NCBI GenBank assembly: GCA_038258425.1
Contig: JBBSPV010000045.1
Coordinates: 1 to 29,374, forward strand
Length of the DNA: 29,374 nucleotides
Direction: 5' to 3'
Source: DATLGB01 sp038258425
GTDB taxonomy: Bacteria > Actinomycetota > Thermoleophilia > Solirubrobacterales > Solirubrobacteraceae
Shown here: piece after piece, positions 1 to 8,005 of the stretch
How the letters are laid out: each line of letters opens with the position of its first letter
Position numbering within the stretch: the stretch's first letter is position 1
The notes under the pieces: model-generated
What the model was told of the DNA's origin: nothing
The model's input: only the letters and a program-made list of their open reading frames with translations
Database searches by the model: none
Position numbers and translations under genes: made by a program

Positions 1-782
1 CGGCGCCGCCCGCCGGCGCGCCGCCGGCGCCGCCGGACCTGCGGCCGCCCGCCGCCCCGGCGCCGGGCGAGGTCCTGCCCCTGCGCGGCGTGCGACGCAC
101 GATCGCCCGCACGCTGACCCGCGCCTGGCAGGAGGTGCCCCGGGTCATCGACTACCGGGAGGTCGACGCGACGGCCCTGCTGGCCGCCCGGACCCGCCTC
201 AAGCAGGCCGCGCTGGACCGCGGCGACACGGCCCTCGCCCGGGCGCTGACCCCGACCCCGTTGATCGCCCTCGCCGCCGTCCAGGCGCTGCGCGACCACC
301 CGTACGTCAACGCCTCGATCGATCTCGAGCGCGAGGAGATCACGCTTCACCGCCAGGTCAACCTCGGCATCGCCACCGCCTCCCCCGACGGCCTGCTCGG
401 GCCCGTCCTGCCCGAGGCCGCGGGCCGCGGCCTCGCCGGGCTGGCGCTCGCGATCGCCGAGCTCGCGACGGCCGCCCGAGAGCGGCGGCTGCGTCCGGAG
501 CAGCTGGCCGGGGGCACCTTCACGGTCAACAACTACGGCGGGCTGGGCGTGTGGCTCGGCACGCCGATCGTGCGGCCGCCCGAGGTCGCCAATCTCGGCG
601 TCGGCGCCATCCGCGACCAGGTCGTCGCCGTCGACGGCGCGCCCGTCGTGCGCCCGACGCTCGCGCTCGCGGTGGCCGGCGACCACCGCCTGCTCGACGC
701 GGACGTCCTCGCCGCCTACGTCACCCGGGTCGCCGGCCTGCTCGAGGACCCGACGCTGCTGCTGCTGGACGCCGGCCGCTGA
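1..782 (+). CDS. 2-oxoacid dehydrogenase E2 component (dihydrolipoamide acyltransferase), C-terminal part
   Basis: Partial at the 5' end; the reading frame is open from base 3. The visible protein starts in a Pro/Ala-rich linker typical of E2 subunits, then enters the catalytic acyltransferase domain at GEVLPLRGVRRTIAR. Family landmarks are FTVNNYGGLGVW, the TPIVRPPEVANLGVGAI stretch, and the catalytic-His motif near the C-terminus, here DHRLLDA where the family usually has DHRxxDG. E2 moves the acyl group from lipoyl-lysine to CoA. The lipoyl and peripheral-subunit-binding domains, and presumably the E1 genes, lie upstream of the window. The stop overlaps the E3 start (TGATG, 780-784), so the two are translationally coupled. 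The substrate (pyruvate, branched-chain or other 2-oxoacid) cannot be fixed; the sequence looks closer to branched-chain or acetoin-type E2 than to OdhA/SucB (inference). Confidence 0.9.
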   Translation, partial: APPAGAPPAPPDLRPPAAPAPGEVLPLRGVRRTIARTLTRAWQEVPRVIDYREVDATALLAARTRLKQAALDRGDTALARALTPTPLIALAAVQALRDHPYVNASIDLEREEITLHRQVNLGIATASPDGLLGPVLPEAAGRGLAGLALAIAELATAARERRLRPEQLAGGTFTVNNYGGLGVWLGTPIVRPPEVANLGVGAIRDQVVAVDGAPVVRPTLALAVAGDHRLLDADVLAAYVTRVAGLLEDPTLLLLDAGR

Positions 783-2206
783 TGGTCGTCGGCGAGCTGC
801 CCGAGGCCGCCGACCTCGTCGTCCTCGGCGGCGGACCCGGCGGCTACACCGCCGCGCTGCGGGCGGCGGCGCTCGGCCGCGAGGTGACGCTCGTCGACCG
901 CCGCGGCACCGCCGGCCTCGGCGGCGTCTGCGTCGACGTCGGCTGCATCCCGAGCAAGGCGCTGATCGAGCTCGCCGACGCGGCTCACCGGATCCCCGGG
1001 CTCGCCCCGGCCGGCCTCGAGGTCGAGGGCGTCCGAGTCTCGCTGCCGCGATTCCAGGCGTGGCGGGAGCGGCTGTGCGGCGGCCTCGTCGCCGGCGTCG
1101 GGAACCGGTTGCGCGAGGCCGGCGTCCGGGTGCTCGCGGGCGACGCCCGCTTCAACAAGCCCGACCGGGTCGTCGTGCACACGCCCGAGGACCGGGTGCT
1201 GCACCTCGAGTTCGCCCACGCCGTCGTGGCGACGGGCTCGCGCGCCGCCGAGCTGCCCGGCCTGCCCGTCGACGGCGAGCGCGTCCTGGACTCCACCGGG
1301 GCGCTCGCGCTCACCGAGGTCCCCGGAAGCGTCGCGGTCGTCGGCGCCGGCTACATCGGGCTCGAGCTCGGCACCGCCCTGGCCAAGCTCGGCGCGCGCG
1401 TGACGCTCGTCGAGGCCGTCGACCGGATCCTGCCGGTCGTCGAGGAGGACCTGACCCGCCCGGTCCTGCGCCGCCTGGGCGCCCTCGGGGTGGACGTGCG
1501 GCTCGGGACGCGGGCCCGGCGCGTCGACGCGCGCGGGCTCGTCGTCGAGGGGCCGGCCGGCGAGGGAGTCGTCGAGGCCGAGCGGATCGTCGTCGCGGTG
1601 GGCCGGACGCCGAACACGGACGCCCTCGGCCTGGCCGCCGCCGGCCTCCGGCCCGGGCCCGACGGCCTGATCGGCGTCGGGGCCGACCGGCGCGCGACGG
1701 AGCGCGTGGCCGCCGTCGGCGACGTCGTCGCGGGTCCGGCCCTTGCCCACAAGGCGACGGCCGAGGCGACCGTCGCCGCCGAGGCGCTGTGCGGGCTGCC
1801 GGCCGCCTTCGACGCGGCGGCGATTCCGCTCGTGGTGTTCTGCGATCCCGAGCTCGCCTCCGTCGGCCTGAGCGCGGCACAGGCGCGCGCGGCCGGGCTC
1901 GAGCCGCGGGTGGCGAACTTCCCGCTCTCGGCCTCGGGCCGGGCGGCGACCCTCGGCGCGCGCGACGGCTTCGCGCGCGTGGTGGCCGATACCGCGACGG
2001 ACCGCGTGGTCGGCGTCCACGTCGTCGGGCCGCACGCGAGCGAGCTCGCCGCCGAGGGTGCCCTCGCCATCGAGATGCTGGCTTCGCCGCAGGACCTGGC
2101 GGGCACCATCCACCCACATCCGACCGTCAGCGAGGCGCTGCACGACGCCGCCGAGCTGCTGCTGCACCTTCCCAGTCCGTCCCGAGGAGCCACCCATGGC
2201 CACTGA
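782..2206 (+). CDS. lpdA: dihydrolipoyl dehydrogenase (E3)
   Basis: 474 aa, full length for the family. It reoxidises dihydrolipoyl groups of the E2 subunit, passing electrons through FAD to NAD+. Visible motifs: FAD-binding GGGPGG (residues 16-21), redox-active disulfide GGVCVDVGCIPSKA (Cys50, Cys55), NAD-binding GAGYIG (188-193), the AVGRTPNTD and VGDVVAG elements of the second FAD contact, and the C-terminal catalytic HPHPTVSE (about His446, Glu451). The ATG at 782 overlaps the E2 stop, and starting here gives the canonical short N-terminus ahead of the Rossmann fold. The 3' end overlaps the aldehyde dehydrogenase start by 11 bp. An E3 encoded directly after an E2 suggests one dedicated to this complex. 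Confidence 0.95.
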   Translation: MVVGELPEAADLVVLGGGPGGYTAALRAAALGREVTLVDRRGTAGLGGVCVDVGCIPSKALIELADAAHRIPGLAPAGLEVEGVRVSLPRFQAWRERLCGGLVAGVGNRLREAGVRVLAGDARFNKPDRVVVHTPEDRVLHLEFAHAVVATGSRAAELPGLPVDGERVLDSTGALALTEVPGSVAVVGAGYIGLELGTALAKLGARVTLVEAVDRILPVVEEDLTRPVLRRLGALGVDVRLGTRARRVDARGLVVEGPAGEGVVEAERIVVAVGRTPNTDALGLAAAGLRPGPDGLIGVGADRRATERVAAVGDVVAGPALAHKATAEATVAAEALCGLPAAFDAAAIPLVVFCDPELASVGLSAAQARAAGLEPRVANFPLSASGRAATLGARDGFARVVADTATDRVVGVHVVGPHASELAAEGALAIEMLASPQDLAGTIHPHPTVSEALHDAAELLLHLPSPSRGATHGH

Positions 2207-3740
2207 CGCCACCCTGACCGCCATCGACCCCTCCTCCGGCGAGCCCCTCGCGCGCTACCCGGAGACCGACCCGGCCGACGTGGCCGGGCTCGCCGACGCC
2301 GCCGCGGTTGCGGCGAGCGACCCGGCACTCGCCGATCCGGACCGGCGCGCCGGCGCCCTGCGCGGCGCCGCGGCGGCGCTGCGGGACGCGGGCGACGAGC
2401 TGCGGGAGCGCTTCGAGACCGAGAGCGGGCTGCCCGCCGCCCGCGCCGCCGGCGAGCTCGAGCGCACGTGCGTCCAGCTCGAGCTCTTCGCCGGCGTCGT
2501 CGAGCGCGGCGACCACCTCGAGGTCGTCATCGACCCCGCCGACCCGGACTTCGCGCCGGTGCCGCGGCCGGACCTGCGCCGCATGCTCGTCCCGCTCGGG
2601 CCCGTGGCGGTGTTCGGGGCGAGCAACTTCCCCTTCGCCTTCGGGGTGGCCGGCGGCGACACCGCCGCCGCGCTGGCCGCGGGCTGCCCGGTGATCGCCA
2701 AGGGCCACCCGTCCCAGCCGGGGGTCAACGCGCTCGTCGGCGAGCAGCTCGCAGGCGCCTTCGAGGCGGCCGGCCTGCCGGCGGGGACCTTCGCCACCGT
2801 CGAGGGCGCTTCGCACGCCCTCAGCGAGGCGCTCGTCGACGCCGAGTCCATCGCCGCGGTCGGCTTCACCGGGAGCCAGGGCGCCGGCCGGGCGCTGTTC
2901 GACCGCGCCGCCGCGCGTCCGACGCCGATCCCGGTGTACGCCGAGATGGGCAGCGTCAATCCCGGCGTCGTGACCCGGGCCGCGCTGGCAGCGCGCGGTG
3001 AGGCGATCCGCGAGGCACTCGCGACCGCCATCACCGGCATGGCCGGCCAGCTGTGCACCAAGCCCGGTGTCGTCTTCGTCCCGCAGGGGTCCGAGGGGGA
3101 CGCCTTCGTCGACGGCCTCGGGGCCGCCCTCGCCGACGCCGCGCCCGGCGTCATGCTCAACGAGCGGCTGCGCGACGGCTTCGCGGAGCGGGTCCGCGAC
3201 CTGTCCGGTGAGCCCGGGGTGCGGACGCTGACCCCGGCCGCGGAGCCCGGCGCGCCCGGCTTCCGCCACGCCCCGGTGGCGCTGACGGCGGAGGCGGCGA
3301 CGGTGGCGACCCAGGCCGACGTCCGCGAGGAGGCCTTCGGCCCGGGGGTGGTGCTCGCCCGCTACGACGGCGAGGCGGACCTCCTCGCCGGGCTCGCCGC
3401 CTTCGAGGGCCAGCTCGCCGCCTCGGTGTTCGCCGAGGCGTCCGACGCGGCGCTCGTGGACCGGCTGTCGTCCGTCCTCGTCGCCCGGGTCGGGCGCCTG
3501 GTCTTCGACGCCTATCCGACGGGCGTCGCCGTGAGCTGGGCCATGCACCACGGCGGCCCGTACCCGGCGAGCACGGCGCCCGACCACACGTCGGTCGGTC
3601 TGACCGCGACGCGGCGCTTCATGCGGCCCGTCTGCTGGCAGGACGCGCCGGCCCACGTCCTCCCGCCGCCCGTGCGCGACGAGAACCCCGGCGGCCTCTG
3701 GCGCCGGGTCGACGGGGTCTTGACCGACCGGGCGCGGTGA
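2196..3740 (+). CDS. aldehyde dehydrogenase, alpha-ketoglutaric semialdehyde (2,5-dioxovalerate) dehydrogenase type
   Basis: 514 aa. The ATG at 2196 has a GAGGAG ribosome site 6 nt upstream, inside the end of the E3 gene. Motifs mark the KGSADH branch of the ALDH superfamily: FGASNFPFAFGVAGGDTAAA (140-159), GCPVIAKGHPSQPG, GFTGSQGAG, general base Glu250 in YAEMGSVNP (most ALDHs have ELGGKNP) and catalytic Cys287 in GQLCTKPG. Enzymes of this branch oxidise 2-oxoglutarate semialdehyde to 2-oxoglutarate with NAD(P)+, closing pathways for pentoses, hexarates or hydroxyproline. Here it sits in an operon with 2-oxoacid dehydrogenase genes and beside a GntR regulator, so it may act on another semialdehyde. 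Family assignment is strong; substrate is inferred. Confidence 0.9.
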   Translation: MATDATLTAIDPSSGEPLARYPETDPADVAGLADAAAVAASDPALADPDRRAGALRGAAAALRDAGDELRERFETESGLPAARAAGELERTCVQLELFAGVVERGDHLEVVIDPADPDFAPVPRPDLRRMLVPLGPVAVFGASNFPFAFGVAGGDTAAALAAGCPVIAKGHPSQPGVNALVGEQLAGAFEAAGLPAGTFATVEGASHALSEALVDAESIAAVGFTGSQGAGRALFDRAAARPTPIPVYAEMGSVNPGVVTRAALAARGEAIREALATAITGMAGQLCTKPGVVFVPQGSEGDAFVDGLGAALADAAPGVMLNERLRDGFAERVRDLSGEPGVRTLTPAAEPGAPGFRHAPVALTAEAATVATQADVREEAFGPGVVLARYDGEADLLAGLAAFEGQLAASVFAEASDAALVDRLSSVLVARVGRLVFDAYPTGVAVSWAMHHGGPYPASTAPDHTSVGLTATRRFMRPVCWQDAPAHVLPPPVRDENPGGLWRRVDGVLTDRAR

Positions 3741-3750
3741 CCGGCCGGAG

Positions 3751-4425
3751 TCAGGCGGCGGGCGCGGACGCGGCGTCGGCGGCCTCGGCACCCGCGGAGG
3801 CGTCCATGAGGGCCTCGAACCAGTCCTGGTGCTCGCGGCTGACCGTGCACGCGCGCTCGACGTCCCCGGTGGCGATCGCGTCGACGATCGGCTGGTGGGA
3901 CTCCGCCAGGGTCTTGAGGTCCATCTGGAGGGCGACCATGGTCAGGGCGGTGTGATCGCTGATGCCGAGGCCGCTCCAGACGTTGACGAGCAGGAGGTTG
4001 CCGCTCGCCTCGAGGATGAGCCGGTGAAAGCGCTCCGAGTGCTCGACGGCCCGGTGCACGTCGTCGTCGGCCGCGGCGGCGGCCATCCCGTCGACCTCGG
4101 CCTGCAGCGCCGAGACGTCCTCGCTGAGCGCCGGCGTGGCCAGGCGGGCGGCGTACTCCTCCAGGGCGGCGCGGACCTCGTAGACCTCGACCATGCCGCG
4201 CTGCCAGGGGTCGCGCACGTAGGTCCCGCGATGGCGCTCGCTCGTGACGAAGCCGAGCAGCTCGAGCTCGCGCAGCGCCTCGCGGACGGGCGCCTGGCTC
4301 GTGCCGTACTCGCGCGCGATCCGCATCTCGATGAGCCGCTGGCCGGGTTCGTAGTCCCCGTTCAGGATCGCGCGGACCAGACCGTCCCTGACGTCGTGGC
4401 GCAGCGCCCGCTGCGTGGTCCTCAT
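3751..4425 (-). CDS. GntR-family transcriptional regulator, FadR subfamily (FCD domain)
   Basis: 224 aa. The N-terminal winged helix (about residues 5-70) has the GntR pattern: LVRAILNGDYEPGQRLIE, then REYGTSQAPVREALRELELLG, then RGTYV. The C-terminal all-helical FCD ligand domain (about 80-210) keeps the metal-ligand-type histidines in ERFHRLILEASGN, SHQPIVDAI and VSREH. Regulators of this type bind small organic acids and usually repress the adjacent catabolic operon. It converges on the aldehyde dehydrogenase (10 bp between stops) and diverges from the XdhC-family gene across 80 bp, so its targets could be itself plus the xdhC-MFS pair, the dehydrogenase operon, or both. The ATG has no ribosome site but has a TANNNT box 7 nt upstream, suggesting a leaderless mRNA. 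Confidence 0.9.
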   Translation of the reverse strand: MRTTQRALRHDVRDGLVRAILNGDYEPGQRLIEMRIAREYGTSQAPVREALRELELLGFVTSERHRGTYVRDPWQRGMVEVYEVRAALEEYAARLATPALSEDVSALQAEVDGMAAAAADDDVHRAVEHSERFHRLILEASGNLLLVNVWSGLGISDHTALTMVALQMDLKTLAESHQPIVDAIATGDVERACTVSREHQDWFEALMDASAGAEAADAASAPAA

Positions 4426-4432
4426 GTGGGCG

Positions 4433-4438
4433 AATCTA
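4433..4438 (-). promoter_or_regulatory. putative -10 box (TAGATT) of the GntR gene, leaderless layout
   Basis: On the minus strand TAGATT fits the actinobacterial -10 consensus TANNNT and ends 7 nt before the GntR start codon at 4425. No Shine-Dalgarno sequence is present. This arrangement is typical of leaderless transcripts in actinobacteria. It is a motif call only. Confidence 0.4.
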
Positions 4439-4456
4439 GCGGCAAGCCGCCGCGAT

Positions 4457-4464
4457 CTCTAGAG
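4457..4464. promoter_or_regulatory. 8-bp palindrome in the GntR/xdhC divergent promoter region
   Basis: CTCTAGAG is a perfect palindrome lying between the divergent GntR gene (start 4425) and the XdhC-family gene (start 4506). FCD-type GntR proteins bind short palindromes in such positions, so it is a candidate operator half-way between both genes. A single 8-bp palindrome can occur by chance, so support is weak. Confidence 0.25.
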
Positions 4465-4505
4465 TCGGCTATCGATAAACGACGATCGGGAGTGGGCGTC
4501 GAGCC

Positions 4506-5651
4506 ATGAGACCTGCCCAGCAGTCGGCCGCCACGGTCCTCGCGTGGCTCGAGGAGGGACGCCGCGTCGCGGCCGGGCTGCTCGTCGGCATCGACGGGTC
4601 CGCGCCGCTCGAGGCGGGGGCGAGCATGTACGTCGACGCCGACGGGGTGATCGAGGGCAGCGTGACCGGGGGCTGCGTGGAGAGCGCCGTCGCCCAGGAG
4701 GCGATGGAGCTGCTCGCGGGGCGCGGACCGGCGCGGCTGCTGACCTACGGCATCTCGGACGACCTGGCCGGCACCGTCGGCCTCATGTGCGGCGGCACCG
4801 TCCACATCCTCGTCCACGAGCTCGGTGAGGGGTCGCGCGACGCGGTGCTCGAGGGCCTGCACGCGATCGTCGAGGACCGGCCGAGCGCCGTGGCGACGCT
4901 GCTCGACGGCCCGCAGGCCGGGGCCAAGCTCTACGTCGACGGCGAGGCACGCGTCGGCGACCTCGGCGGGCCGCGCCTGCTCGACGTCAACGTCGAGCGC
5001 GAGGCGCGCGGGCTGATCTCCCATGGGCGCACCACGGTGCGCCACTTCGGCGAGGACGGCACGACCCTCGGGACCGGTCTGCGTGTGCACGTCGCCACGC
5101 GCGCCGACGCTCCGCGGATGCTCATCTTCGGGGCCATCGACTTCTCCGCCGCCCTGTCGACGATCGCCGGCGGCATGGGCTACGCGGTGACCATCGCCGA
5201 CCCCCGGCGCGCCTTCCTGGACTCCGCGCGCTTCTCGCGCGGGGCCGAGACGGAGGCGGCGTGGCCGCAGGAGGTGTTCGACCGGTTCGAGCTCGGCTCG
5301 CGCGACGCGGTGCTCGTGTTCACCCACGACGCGAAGCTCGACGTGCCCGCCCTCATGGGAGCGTTCGCCACCGCGGCGGGCTACGTCGGCGCCCTCGGCA
5401 GCCGCAAGACGAGCGAGGACCGCGAGCTGCGGCTGCGCGAGGCCGGCGCCACCGACGCCGACCTCGCCCGCCTGCACGCCCCGGCCGGGCTCGACATCGG
5501 CGCGGCGACCGTCGAGGAGACCGCGATCGCCGTCCTCGCAGAGATCACCGCCTCGCGCGCCGGGCGCTCCGGCGTCCCGCTGCGCGCCTCCGAGGGCCCC
5601 ATCCGCCGCGATCGCGGCGCGTCGGGCGTGCTCGACGGACCGAGCCGCTGA
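4506..5651 (+). CDS. XdhC/CoxI-family molybdoenzyme accessory protein
   Basis: 381 aa. The N-terminal XdhC/CoxI domain shows GSAPLEAGASMYVDADG, then GSVTGGCVESAVAQEA (family GSVSGGCVE), then GLMCGGTVHILVHEL. The C-terminal XdhC Rossmann domain (about 200-350) runs from PRMLIFGAIDFSAAL through TIADPRRAF, VFTHDAKLD, YVGALGSRKT, and ends with PAGLDIGAATVEETAIAVLAE. XdhC proteins bind molybdenum cofactor and help sulfurate and insert it into xanthine dehydrogenase or CO dehydrogenase-type enzymes. No molybdo-hydroxylase gene is visible in the window, so this is an orphan copy or its client is elsewhere. It directly precedes, and is probably translationally coupled to, an MFS permease. Confidence 0.9.
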   Translation: MRPAQQSAATVLAWLEEGRRVAAGLLVGIDGSAPLEAGASMYVDADGVIEGSVTGGCVESAVAQEAMELLAGRGPARLLTYGISDDLAGTVGLMCGGTVHILVHELGEGSRDAVLEGLHAIVEDRPSAVATLLDGPQAGAKLYVDGEARVGDLGGPRLLDVNVEREARGLISHGRTTVRHFGEDGTTLGTGLRVHVATRADAPRMLIFGAIDFSAALSTIAGGMGYAVTIADPRRAFLDSARFSRGAETEAAWPQEVFDRFELGSRDAVLVFTHDAKLDVPALMGAFATAAGYVGALGSRKTSEDRELRLREAGATDADLARLHAPAGLDIGAATVEETAIAVLAEITASRAGRSGVPLRASEGPIRRDRGASGVLDGPSR

Positions 5652-6838
5652 GCGCAGCGCCGCACCCCGGAGGCCGCGCGCAGCTCGCGGCCCTCGGCCT
5701 GGCCGCGCTCGCGCTGCGGCCTCAGCTCGTCGGGATCGGGCCACTCGTGCCCGGCATGCAGGACGACCTCGGCATGTCCCACGCCGCGAGCGGCATGCTC
5801 GCCACCATCCCCGTGCTGTGCATGGGCGTCTTCGCCCTCCCGGGCGCGCGCCTGGCGGCGCACTGGGGGACGCGGCTGGCGATCGGCGCGTGCCTCGCGC
5901 TGATCGCGCTCGCCGGGCTGCTGCGCGCCGTGGTCCCCAGCGCGGCGCTCGTGCTCGCCTGCACGGTCGGGGTCGGCGTCGGCATGGGGATCTGCGGCGC
6001 GCTGCTGCCCGTGGCCGTCAAGGAGCGCTTCGCGGGCCGGCCCGGGCTGGGCACCGGCGCCTACACCACCGGGATCCAGGTCGGGGCCGTCGGCTCCTCC
6101 GTGGTGGTCGTGTGGCTCGCCAGCGTCAGCGGCTGGCGGCTGGCGCTCGCGGTGCTCTCGGTCGCCGCCGCGGCGGTCTGCGTGGCCTGGCTCGTGCTCG
6201 ACCGCGACGCCGGCACGGAGCCGCCCCGGGCCCCCACCCCGGCCGAGCTCGCCACCGTCCTGCGCACCCCGGTGGTGTGGGCGCTGGTCGCCGCCTTCGC
6301 CCTCATGGGCACGGTCTACTACGGGCTGGTGGCCTGGATGCCGGACGCCTACGTCGAGCACGGCTGGGGGGCGGCCTCCGCCGGCGGCCTGGTCGCCGCG
6401 CTGAGCTTCGCCCAGGTGCCCGGCGCCCTGGCCGGAGCGTGGCTGGGCGACCGGATCGCCGATCACCGCCGGCTGCTGGGCGCCGCGGCGGCCGTGCTGG
6501 CCGTCGGGACCGTCGGGGTGGCGGCCGTGCCGCCGGCCGCCTACGCCGGGGCGGCGTGCGCCGGGCTCGGGATGGGCGTGCTGTTCACCGTCGTGCTCAC
6601 CCTGCCCCTCGACCTCGGGGCGCACCCGACGGAGGCCGGCGCGATCGCCGGCGTGATGCTCGCGGGCGGCTACACGATGGCCGCGCTCGCGCCGGTCCTG
6701 CTCGGCGCCGTGCGCGACGCCACGGGCTCCTTCAACGGCGTGCTCTTCACCGTCGCCGGCGGCGCGATCCTCCTCGTCGTCGTGTGCGGGCTCGTTCCCG
6801 CGGGCTCGCGCCCCCCCGTCCCGGCCGGCGTGCCGTAG
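5648..6838 (+). CDS. MFS transporter, CynX/NimT-like
   Basis: About 396 aa if started at CTG 5648. The first helix carries LRPQLVGIGPLVPGMQDDLG, matching the RPxxxxxGPL pattern of the cyanate/nitroimidazole (CynX/NimT) branch of the major facilitator superfamily. About 12 hydrophobic segments follow, with the loop-2 equivalent GARLAAHWGTRLA. The start is unclear: no ATG, GTG or TTG lies in frame between the XdhC gene interior (GTG 5261) and GTG 5747, and the latter would remove most of helix 1. CTG 5648 overlaps the XdhC stop as CTGA, like the usual ATGA/GTGA coupling, so it is the best candidate. The gene ends 4 bp from the convergent aminotransferase. The substrate is unknown. Confidence 0.8.
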   Translation: MSAAPHPGGRAQLAALGLAALALRPQLVGIGPLVPGMQDDLGMSHAASGMLATIPVLCMGVFALPGARLAAHWGTRLAIGACLALIALAGLLRAVVPSAALVLACTVGVGVGMGICGALLPVAVKERFAGRPGLGTGAYTTGIQVGAVGSSVVVVWLASVSGWRLALAVLSVAAAAVCVAWLVLDRDAGTEPPRAPTPAELATVLRTPVVWALVAAFALMGTVYYGLVAWMPDAYVEHGWGAASAGGLVAALSFAQVPGALAGAWLGDRIADHRRLLGAAAAVLAVGTVGVAAVPPAAYAGAACAGLGMGVLFTVVLTLPLDLGAHPTEAGAIAGVMLAGGYTMAALAPVLLGAVRDATGSFNGVLFTVAGGAILLVVVCGLVPAGSRPPVPAGVP

Positions 6839-6842
6839 GCGG

Positions 6843-7994
6843 TTAGGCGAGCAGGGCGGCCATGCGGCGCAGGCCCTCCTCGAGCCGGTCGCGACCGGTG
6901 GCGTAGGAGAGGCGAAGGTGGCCCGCGCCGCCGGGGCCGAAGGCCGTGCCGGCGAGCACGGCGACCCCGGTCTCCTCCAGCAGGCGGTCGGCGAGCACCT
7001 CGGCGTCCTCGCCCGTGCCGCGTACGTCGCAGAACGCGTAGAACGCGCCGTGCGGCGTCGCGCACGTCACGCCGGGCAGGGCGTTGAGCCCGTCCACGAG
7101 CAGGTCGCGGCGGGCCCGGTACTCCGTGACCATGGCGGCGACCTGGTCCTGGGGCCCGGTGAGGGCGGCGACCGCCGCGCGCTGCACGAAGGGCGGCACG
7201 CAGGAGGTCGCGTTGACGGTGAAGCGCGTCAGCGGCTCGACCAGCGGCTCGGGCACGGCGGCGTAGCCGCAGCGCCAGCCCGTCATCGCGTAGGTCTTGG
7301 AGAGCGAGTCCAGCACGACGGTGCGCTCGAGCATGCCCGGCTCGGAGGCGATCGACGCGAAGGCGCCGTCGTGGACGAGGCGCGAGTAGACCTCGTCGGC
7401 GAGCACCCAGGCGTCCGTCGCCGCGAGCGACCGTGCGGCCGCTGCGAGCTCCGCGCGCGTGGCGACGGCGCCCGTCGGGTTGCTCGGCGAGTTGAGGATC
7501 ACCAGCCGGGTCCGCGCGCTGAGCCGGTCACCGAGCTCATCGAGCGAGGCGAGGCCGACCGGGGTAGCGCCCGCCCAGCGGACCGCCGAGGCATAGATCG
7601 GGAAGCCGGGATCGGGCAGCACGACCTCGTCCCCCGTGCCGCAGGTGGCCAGGACGGTGAAGAACAGCAGGGGCTTGGCGCCGTTGCCGACGAGCACCCG
7701 GGCCGGGTCGATGGCGACGGCGCGCGTCCGCGAGAGCTCGGTGGCCGCGGCCCGGCGCAGCTCGTCGATCCCGGCGGCCGGGCAGTACCCCGTCTCCCCG
7801 GCCCGGATGGCGGCGAGGGCCGCCTCGCCCACGTGCGGCGGCGTGGGGAAGTCCGGCTCGCCGAGCTCGAGGTGCACGACGTCGCGGCCCTGCGCCTCGA
7901 GCGCCCGGGCGCGCGCGAGCACCGTGAAGGCGCTCTCCGTGCCGAGCTCGGCGACCCCGGGGGCGAGGTCGGACGGTGGGCGGGCCGCGGCCAT
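6843..7994 (-). CDS. pyridoxal-phosphate aminotransferase, class I/II
   Basis: 383 aa, complete. Fold type I motifs: substrate loop LELGEPDFPTPPHV (43-54), NSPSNPTG with Asn172, LADEVYSRLVHDG with Asp200 and Tyr203, the PLP-lysine motif DSLSKTYAMTGWRCGYA with Lys233, and Arg241. These match the aspartate-aminotransferase-like subgroup that moves amino groups between amino acids and 2-oxoacids; the precise substrate is not readable. It starts 11 bp after the amidohydrolase stop on the same strand, so the two form an operon. Its stop nearly touches that of the convergent MFS gene. The neighbouring amidohydrolase, amine oxidase and Pot-type importer suggest a role in amine nitrogen use (inference). 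Confidence 0.92.
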   Translation of the reverse strand: MAAARPPSDLAPGVAELGTESAFTVLARARALEAQGRDVVHLELGEPDFPTPPHVGEAALAAIRAGETGYCPAAGIDELRRAAATELSRTRAVAIDPARVLVGNGAKPLLFFTVLATCGTGDEVVLPDPGFPIYASAVRWAGATPVGLASLDELGDRLSARTRLVILNSPSNPTGAVATRAELAAAARSLAATDAWVLADEVYSRLVHDGAFASIASEPGMLERTVVLDSLSKTYAMTGWRCGYAAVPEPLVEPLTRFTVNATSCVPPFVQRAAVAALTGPQDQVAAMVTEYRARRDLLVDGLNALPGVTCATPHGAFYAFCDVRGTGEDAEVLADRLLEETGVAVLAGTAFGPGGAGHLRLSYATGRDRLEEGLRRMAALLA

Positions 7995-8005
7995 CGCGCT
8001 CGCGC

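Noticed and set aside
716..3791. Long minus-strand open frames opposite lpdA and the aldehyde dehydrogenase
   Set aside because: No family motifs; the plus-strand genes have complete catalytic motifs and normal lengths. High GC content removes stop codons from the opposite strand.
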